NCBI GenBank assembly: GCA_963920525.1 | Contig: OY986437.1 | Span: forward strand, 32,151,563 to 32,215,562 | Source: Dichetophora obliterata | Taxonomy: Eukaryota > Arthropoda > Insecta > Diptera > Sciomyzidae | Reading direction: 5' to 3' | Length of the DNA stretch: 64,000 bases | Part shown: positions 56,871-64,000 of the stretch, in pieces | Position numbering within the stretch: position 1 is the stretch's first letter | Layout of the letters: every line of letters starts with the position of its first letter | Made by a program: the position numbers and the translations under genes | The notes under the pieces: model-generated | The model's database searches: none | What the model saw: the letters and a program-made list of their open reading frames with translations, nothing else | Told to the model about the DNA's origin: nothing

Positions 56871-59412
56871 TTGCTTAAAGGGCAGAAATCTGTGGTTGGA
56901 ATAGTTATTACAATTAGTGTGGGGTCCTTTCATGGACTTAATATTGTGACTTCTGACTCTGAAGAGAAAATTTTTATGCTCTCCTACTAATTTTCTGTTA
57001 CAACTTTTTAGAGAAATGGAAGAACGGTATACGTAGCCATACATAAATTGTGTTCATGTATATGAAACAATTTCAAAGTCTTAAGTGCATATACTCCTCA
57101 ACCTATGGTCGCTTAAAAAAACTATAGATATAGGATTATTACCCTTTTACAACCTCAAAACGTTTTATATTTAGTCCAATCAATTATGTCTTCTTAAAAG
57201 TAGCTTGGACATTTAAAACAATAAAAATGTTTAACATTTCATTAAAGTTGAAAGTAAATACGCGCTTTTATGCATTGTTTTAAATACATATAACATATTA
57301 TCGAAACTTCTGTGGGTCACAAAAAAAAAGCATGCCAACTCCAACATCAAAATAAAATGAAAAACAACAAGTTCAATAGCAGAAGCAGCACCAATAACTT
57401 GGTGGGGAAGGCAAAAATTATATGCATTAAAAAATAAAATACCCCCAACCAGCAGACATATCAACAGACAGACAGACGGACGAACATTCGGACGGACATA
57501 CAGAATATGGCATGAGCCTTTATTAACAATCAATTAGAGAAACTACTGAAAAATAAAAGTGAAACTAAGGCAGTTTTAACAAAGTAAAGTTGAACCGAGC
57601 TGAAATGTGGTGAACGCGTTAAATGCGCTGAAAGTGATCCTAATTGAATAATTACAGCGCGCCACAGAAAATAAAAAAAAATAAAAAATTAAACTGATGT
57701 CGACGTGTTGCACAGCGGCTAAACTGAAAGATCGGTAGAGTGCAAGCGGCCTATATAGAGAAAAATGCCAATACATACAAATGTGTTGTGTGTACAAATG
57801 TGCGTACAGTAAAGAGAATCGTGTGAAATTTCCAGCAAATTTGAAGTTATTTATAAGATAAAAATAACAAAAATAAGCTCTAAAAATAAAAAAATCCAAA
57901 AATGCTAAAAGTGAGTTGAAAAAAACTTATAAAAAACTTATTGCTAAAAATTCAAAATGTTTGCAAGATTAACTTCAAAACGATCAAACAGAGTGTTTAT
58001 GAGTTATTATCGCATATTTTTGATCTGCTTGAAAGCTCGAGCGTGGAGCAGACGAAAAAAGATGTTATTGTTAAAAGCATAAAATATGCGAAGCAAAACA
58101 AGCAGGATCGGAACAAAGCCAGAGCGGCAAAGAAAGAGACTAAAAACACAAAATATACCAAATAAATAAAATAATAAGAGATAAACCAAAAAGTGGGCGT
58201 TTTGAGATACGCTTTAAAAAATAAAAACGCCAAAGAGCGCGCGGCGGTTTTGCTTGATTTAAAACAGCACAAAAGGACGAACTGCCAAAATGCGGCGCTA
58301 GGCCGCCACAGAAATACACACAAACGTAGTCAGCTTGCGAGGAGTGTTTTTTTCGTGAACTTTTTTCCTCATGCAGACGCGTATCGCCTACGGTAAACAC
58401 CCTCGAAAAAACACGAAAAACCATGAGCCTCAGAACCGTTTACTAAGAACTACATAAGCGTAAGCGGTACATTTTGCCCGCAAAGGTCATGGACTTAATT
58501 TTCAGAAATACAAAAAATTCATCTCGAACTGAGACAGATATACATATGTATGTACATAAACATAACAAAAAACACTGAATTATATTTAATTTAATTTTTA
58601 TGGAAAACTAGCACAACTTGATTTAAATACAGCACAAGTAGCTGCAATATAAATAAGAACGAAAATAAAAAACAACAAAAATAATTTAAGTACCAGTACA
58701 ACAAATATGAATGGCAAAAAAGTGGAGAAGAAAAAAAACCTGCTGACCGCATTTAAATGAACAACATGATCAGTAACAACAACAAAAAATCACAACACTT
58801 TACATACAAATCTTAATAATAATTCTGAGAGATATCAACGCAGAGGCAGATACACTCAGAGACAGATAGGCAGACAGACAGTTGGACGGACGGACAGATC
58901 AGTAACAAGACGCCTCATATGTAAAAATTATGCGTCGATGTTCGCAAAGCTGTAGCTAGGTTAAAGTAACTGATCTGCATCTACATCTAACTAAATGAAA
59001 AAAGTGACGTATTTTTGTGCCGCTTCGGTTTACAAGAAAAAAAGTAAAAATTAATTTTGGGCTAGACCAGTGATCGAGTAGGGAAGGATCGTGAGTGGCG
59101 GCAAAAGTGCAAAAAGAACTCAAGTGCTCCAAATACTACAGCTGAAGCAGATATTCCTATACAAATACGTTAGCACATAATTTGTACATGCTCTGCAAAT
59201 CACTGCAACGTGTGTGGATGTGTGTGTGTGTGTAAAATGAAAATATGTAAAACCTAGGCAGGAACAATGAATTAAGTTTCATCAACAATCATGCTGGTGG
59301 TTTCACTTAAATGCGATGTTGAAGCAGTTGAGGTTGATAATTCTGCTGAATCTAGAGAGAGCAATGATGATGTGAATGATCTCTTTAATAATTATGCACA
59401 CGCTTCTATGCT
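56871..59412. other. Unique Dll intron DNA, the longest non-repetitive stretch
   Basis: About 2.5 kb with no recognised transposon. It contains GACAGACAGACGGACG-type words (57468 and 58860), several CG-rich blocks (57570-57640, 57700-57760, 58220-58400) and a short (GT)n at 59219-59233. The open frames at 57941-58165 and 58193-58396 are lysine-rich and overlap opposite-strand frames, so I do not call genes. It may contain regulatory DNA or an untranslated exon, but nothing proves this. Confidence 0.4.
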
Positions 59413-59709
59413 TTAACACATTGAGTGCCACGTCGTACGTTTCCGTACGACACCTAACCTGTCGTGGGGTGCCACGTAGTACGTTTCCGTGCGACAGTGA
59501 TTGCTTTTACTTAGAGTACGACACAGAGTTATTTTGTGTACGACACAGAGTGAAATTTGTTGCAATTTTTAAATAAAGAATCCTTTACTGAATATTTTTG
59601 CAAAAGCATGCATAGGCCTAGGATGATTTTTTGAGGTTTTATTAAGTGAAAAATGTATGAAATGTATTTTTTTGAAATTTACATTAAATTTACAAGTAAT
59701 TTAATATTA

Positions 59710-60640
59710 CAGGGTTGTCCATATTCGAAGCGCCTATTTTATTTATAAATAAATCAAAGAAACCACAATTTTTTGTCTGTTCGTCATAAATATCATTTAA
59801 TTGGGTTCAAGTAGATTTGCTTACATTATTTCTTGAATATGATATCTCGTAAATGGTCGCCATTGGCCTCTACGACATATTGTGCCCGTTTTGCAGCATT
59901 TTCCCATGGTTTTCTTCAACATTTCGATGGGAATGGCGGTTATTTCTTGACGGATGTTGGTTTTCAGCTCTTCTAGGGTCTTTGGCTTGTTGACGTAAAC
60001 CTTTGATTTCAAATAACCCCACAAAAAGAAGTCTGGAGGCGTTAAATCTGGTGATCTTGGCGGCCAATCGAAATCACCATTTTTTGACATCAAACGGCCA
60101 GGGAACAATTGCTTCAAAAAATGCAAAGTGCGGCTTGTGTGTGGTGGCGCGCCGTCTTGTTGAAACCAGTAGTGCCTGATACGCTTTCAACGAACGATTG
60201 GCATGAAAAAATTGTTTATCATATCGCGATAACGGTCCTGATTGACAGTAACTCTGTGGCCATTATCATCTTCGAAAAAGAACGGCCTAATGAGCATTTT
60301 AGCACAAACGCCGCACCAAACAGTGACTTTTGCATCGTGAAGAGGTACCTCTTGAATCTCTTGTGAATTTTCAGTGGCATAAATACGGCAATTTTGTTTG
60401 TTTACCGTTCCGTTCATTTTTTTCTTTTATTTTTTTGAAAGCACGTTGAGTTTTCACTATTGACTTGTTTTGTTGAATGTAAATTTCAACAATTTTAGAG
60501 CGTTCACATGGCGTGTACTGTTCCATTGTAAACATTTGCTTGGAATGACGCTTCAAACGCGGTATGTCATTAGTCGATTTGGCATCACTGCGGAAAGTTA
60601 CAGTGTTGCCAGATGGGCGCTTCGAATAAGGGCTACCCTG
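59710..60640 (-). mobile_element. mariner/Tc1-superfamily element nested in piggyBac
   Basis: Inverted ends CAGGGTTGTCCATATTCGAA and (inverted) CAGGGTAGCCCTTATTCGAA, with TA duplications at 59708-59709 and 60641-60642. It is the same broad transposase group as the copy at 49990-50898, but the end sequences differ, so it is a different family. Confidence 0.9.
59821..60527 (-). pseudogene. mariner/Tc1-like transposase, internal deletion and one stop
   Basis: The minus strand starts MEQYTPCERSKIVEIYIQQ (about 60525), the helix-turn-helix domain, and continues to QRAFKKI. It then jumps directly to GTVNKQNCRIYATENSQ (about 60415), so the middle region, including the first catalytic Asp, is deleted. 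The rest is in one frame: VTVWCGV, FFFEDDNGHRVTVN, a TGA just after PIVR (about 60188), WFQQDGAPPHT, then RSPDLTPPDFFLWGYLK (about 60055-60000) and a C-terminus at 59821. Only one stop but a large deletion, so non-autonomous. Confidence 0.85.
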
Positions 60641-60689
60641 TATATTAATTTTTGAAAGGATAAAAGTAAGTATACATATTATTATTTTA

Positions 60690-62050
60690 GATGGGCGTAT
60701 TTTGGGAATTACTGCAGGCACAAGTGGGGGGTATTGGGGCATTTTGGACAATAAGTACCCGTTTTTTTCAAGTGATTCCTTGCTGTTTTCCGGTCCAGCT
60801 GTTTTTTGCAGTTGCGAAACACAAAACACAAGAACGTCGAATTGCTTAATTGTTGGCATCTACCCTTTTAGTTATAATGCGCTTGCCGGGGCTTTCTGAT
60901 TGCGAAGATGTTAGATCCAAAAGGTCATTAGCTACACGTTGACGGAATTTGCGTATGTTGATGTTTTTCTTTGTAGCTTCCTTATAAACAATATGCGCGT
61001 TTACTATTGACAGGCCAAGTAATTATTCAATTGCCAATTTCCTATACCACTTCAAACCTTTGCGTAGGGTGCTCCCATACGAGACCATTTGGTCCGATAA
61101 TTCTATAACAGCTTTTCCTTTGTTATATTCAATGATAGCTAACGGTTTTGACTTAACTATACTTTTGCGTCTTTTTGCTTTACTAGTTGATGGCATATTT
61201 GGATCATCTTCTTGATTTGAATCGGATATCATCACTGGAGCATGCTTTGTTGAAAGCATTCTGACATCTCGCTTATCCTTCCATTTTAGTAGTATTATTC
61301 CGTTTTCATCTTCTTGGGCCACCAATTCACCTTTTTTAAGCGCAGAATTCATCACTTCTTTTGCCAAATATTTTTTCTTTGCGCGAAGAGTGCCGACAAG
61401 GTGGGTTTTATTACTTAGCATTGAGCGAGCGAGTTCGTAGCTGGTATAAAAGTTGTCAACGCATAATGTACGACCTTCTCCTTTCAATTCAGTGATTAAA
61501 TATTCACAAACATTTTTTGCTAAGCCAACTTCTCTTACCCCAGTAGCTGGTTTACCCCAATATATTTTCAATGACCAGATAAATCCTTCAGTACAGCAAA
61601 GTTTAAACAGTTTTATTCCTTACGGATGAGCCTTATTGGGAATATATTGTCGGAAAACAAGTCTACCTCTCCAAGGAATCAGTGTTTCATCAATAACGAT
61701 ATTTTCTCTTGGTACATAAACTTTTTGGTACCGCATCTGGAGCATATCTAACAATGGTTGGATTTTTCCAAGTCGATCACCTGGAATAATGCTACTATTA
61801 TCTGCAAAGTGCATGAAGCTCAGTAGCAACTGAAAACGGTTTCGGGACATTGTTTTTCCAGGAATTGTAAAGCTATATAAGTGATTTTTTGACTAATAAT
61901 CTGATAGAGACCCAACTTTCACCAAACCCATCCATAAAAGAAGTCCCAGAAACTTTTTAATTTCAAGGTTTGTTGTAGGTACCCATTGTTTTTTTTCTCG
62001 AAGATCTACTTACGGCGGTTTTGTCCAAAATCTCTTGTGCGTATTGGTTG
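60690..62050 (-). pseudogene. piggyBac transposase, inactivated
   Basis: On the minus strand: SRNRFQLLLSFMHFADN (about 61850), VIDETLIPWRGRL with the first catalytic Asp (about 61690), CVDNFYTSYELA with the second (about 61450), and IELSDQMVSYG with the third (about 61095). The C-terminal cysteine-rich domain is recognisable in another frame: RSCVLCF (about 60830) and YCPKCPNTPHLCLQ (about 60750-60710). Premature stops lie at 61620-61622, 61023-61025 and 60709-60711, and a frameshift precedes the cysteine-rich domain. The catalytic triad and domain order agree with PGBD4-like members of the superfamily. Confidence 0.88.
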
Positions 62051-62448
62051 GTTTCTTTGACAATTATGTATGTATCCAAATAGCAAATATGTATCCAAAC
62101 AGGAAATGTCTGATGAAATATTTTGCTAAATACCAAATTTTCCAGTAAATGTAAAGGTCTTTTGACGTGATGAAAATTCAGTCCAATTGACTTCGGTATT
62201 CAACATTTCCGCGCCTGCTCTTAAACTGTCTTTTTCAGCTTCGACAGCTGTTCGTCTTAAACGTATTGACAGAAATGTACGACACAAAAAAGCCTATATA
62301 AAATAAAAAGTAAGGGTCACAATGGACTAGGGATATCTTCCTAGATCAGAAATCGTTTTTTATCACCAATTCACTCATTTAACAAAAAAAACCTGTTTGG
62401 CCTCCTGGGAAGGTTTGCGTCAAAACCGCTTGGCACTCAACGTGTTAA

Positions 62449-63178
62449 GCTGATGAGTATGTAAGTGCCAAAACTTGTTCAGAACTCTTTTACTTTTTTT
62501 ATTATATTTCTGCACTTGTGTATAAAACACTCGTTGACCCACAGAGTTTTTGCATAGTGTATCAGCAGTTGAAACACTTTAAATTACTTCCGAGCATGCA
62601 GGAAAGTCCTTAGTAGCAAGCGAAGCAGACCCATGTGGCCAGGTGGCGTCAAAAATGCAGACCGTTCTATAATCTTCTTTATTTAAAAAACAAAACTAAA
62701 ACAAATTTTGGGCGGAGTTGAAAGATTGAATAAAACATTCTAATAAAAATATCAACGCCACCCAGCTAGCACAAAAAGGTTGTAAAAGTGTCGAAAAAGA
62801 GTCGCCAATACAGATATAAATAGTAATTGTAACATGATTACAACTGAAAAAGCAGATACTTACGCTTATTTTGTAACAACTTAGCTTGCAATTAGGCGAA
62901 AAATGTGTTATATTAATGTTATAAATGTGTTGTTAGTACAAACTTAAGTTACACGCCACAAGATGAAACATACTTGAAACATCCAAAAAAAGTTTTTATT
63001 GAGTTATTCTTACGTTACAATTCAGGTAAAATAACGTGAATGCAACAAATATTTTGTTTAATTTAAGCTATTTTTTGTTAAAATGACAGATTTTTTAACA
63101 AGGAAGGAGTACTGATGACATTAATATTCCTCATTGAAAAAAACTAAGTTTTTAAAAAGTTTTAAAATGTTTTGCATA
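62449..63178. other. Intron flanking the piggyBac element, nothing recognised
   Basis: A+T-rich intron. No coding motif or element boundary is supported. Confidence 0.4.
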
Positions 63179-63616
63179 CACGGTTAAATATTTTGGACTA
63201 CTTCTTAATCCAAACTTTGGTTTAAAGGAATTTTTAATACAAAAAGTACTATTTTTTAATCCAAACATTAGTTTAATTTAGCTGGATCTCGAACCCATGT
63301 TTCTGCTCGCTTGTTTATTTACTGCAATTACAAAATAAGCGTAACTTTCTTCACAACTGAGATAGACGAGTGGGTAAGGCGTTGGACCAGCACACCAGAG
63401 GACGTGTGTTAAAATCATGAGCTGGTCAGAAAAAAATTTCATTTTAAGTTGATATTTATATTGCTTTCTTTAAACGTCTTGCGGATTGAAAAGTAATCTT
63501 TTCGGGATTGTAAAATTTTAACTTTTCCTTGGATTAAAACGTAATCTTTTTTTTGGTATTTTCTTATATGTAATCCAAAAAAGTTTAAAATTTAGTTAAA
63601 GATTTTTAACCGTGTA
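63179..63616 (+). mobile_element. Short TIR element containing a tRNA-headed SINE
   Basis: CACGGTTAAA at 63179 and TTTAACCGTG ending at 63616 form inverted ends. Inside, the tRNA-like head starts at 63363 (TAGACGAGTGGGTAAGGCG, A-box) with a weak B-box at about 63408, followed by AAGTTGATATTTATATTGCT at 63451. The head and body match the copy at 23137-23027, so this is a full SINE unit. Confidence 0.55.
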
Positions 63617-64000
63617 CACAATTCCTTAATATAATTGTCATCAAACCAGTGATAATTTTTTGGAGTGTAATTTAAAAGTCAAAGAAAAATTGGAATGAAA
63701 TAAAAAGATGTGAAATTAAATGGAAAATATGAAGAGTTACACACTAAAATTTTACATCGAAGGCCATTTCGTCGATGAATGTTTGTGTTTTACCTCTAAA
63801 AAAGTCACGCGTTACCCAAAAAATAAAAATTTTTAAAATAATTTGGAAATAAGAAATATTTCGTCATATTATTTTCGGCGTAATACTGTTTAATATATAG
63901 CTAAATATATTTTTTTTTAAGTTCCTAGTGTCATATTGCACTGAAAATTCTAAAAGAAAATAATAAATACTAAAAAAAATCGTACTTTAATTTATTCCAA
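63617..64000. other. Dll intron, window end
   Basis: A+T-rich sequence without a recognised feature. The Dll intron continues beyond the window. Confidence 0.4.

Larger units (their letters stand above)
59413..62448 (-). mobile_element. piggyBac-superfamily transposon, TTAA-flanked, with nested mariner
   Basis: The TTAA target duplication is intact at 59413-59416 and 62445-62448. The ends are CACATTGAGTGCCACG on the left and, inverted, CACGTTGAGTGCCAAG on the right. A direct repeat with TGCCACGTCGTACGTTTCCG lies just inside the left end (59437 and 59471). The transposase is on the minus strand (about 62050-60690), and a 931-bp mariner/Tc1-like element interrupts the part between its 3' end and the left terminus. 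Confidence 0.93.

Noticed and set aside
57941..58165. 74-residue Lys-rich frame
   Set aside because: Overlapped by longer frames on the other strand, no motif, no splice logic that ties it to Dll.
22486..64000. Dll exon with homeodomain helix 3 (VKIWFQNRR)
   Set aside because: Looked for but not seen in this interval; it is expected beyond the window.

Overview
This window is insect nuclear DNA, almost certainly from a higher dipteran. The anchor is two coding exons of the homeobox gene Distal-less (Dll) on the + strand, at 4406-4581 and 22292-22485. Their joined translation runs through the conserved pre-homeodomain segment and homeodomain residues 1-44, and stops at the homeodomain-splitting intron. 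Everything else is intron: more than 4.4 kb upstream, 17.7 kb between the exons, and more than 41.5 kb downstream. The final exon, which would carry homeodomain helix 3, was not found and should lie beyond 64000. The introns are far larger than in Drosophila and the base composition is very A+T-rich. Together with the repeats, this suggests a repeat-rich acalyptrate fly such as a tephritid, but the sequence does not fix the genus.

Layout. 1-4405: intron with a decayed RTE-clade retrotransposon (about 620-3704) and a 36-40 bp minisatellite. 4406-4581: Dll exon. 4582-22291: intron with a minus-strand CR1-group retrotransposon (5985-7530), a 5.5-kb array of a 7-bp all-A/T satellite (8888-14416), a near-perfect foldback element on its edge (14443-14754), a cluster of homeodomain TAAT cores (15350-16250), several MITEs, and a 21-bp minisatellite split by a 206-bp foldback. 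22292-22485: homeobox exon. 22486-64000: intron made largely of nested mobile DNA. This includes tRNA-headed SINEs, a terminal-inverted-repeat element with an internal 230-bp minisatellite (24028-26696), two non-autonomous Helitrons (27737-29647 and 48994-51434), a LOA-like LINE (30405-32870), a 290-bp satellite (36680-37800), an unclassified 2.7-kb TIR element (38083-40807), a truncated RNase H LINE (53635-54775), and a piggyBac-superfamily element with intact TTAA ends (59413-62448) that holds a mariner/Tc1-like insertion.

Apart from Dll, every recognisable coding region belongs to a transposable element, and all of these carry stops, frameshifts or deletions. One candidate stands apart. 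Inside the unclassified TIR element, a short open reading frame can be joined across a canonical GT-AG intron (38408-38429 to 39011-39279) to give an uninterrupted 96-residue basic protein that I do not recognise. This is the best candidate for something undescribed. The 7-bp satellite is the other standout: it repeats a TATA-box heptamer about 790 times inside an intron of a developmental regulator.

Functionally, the window is one host gene whose two exons stayed clear of insertions while the introns collected mobile DNA. Unique stretches that lack repeats (4582-5980, 7531-8880, 14760-16300, 32880-34600, 41900-42200, 47400-48990, 56870-59410) are the places where Dll regulatory DNA would be expected.
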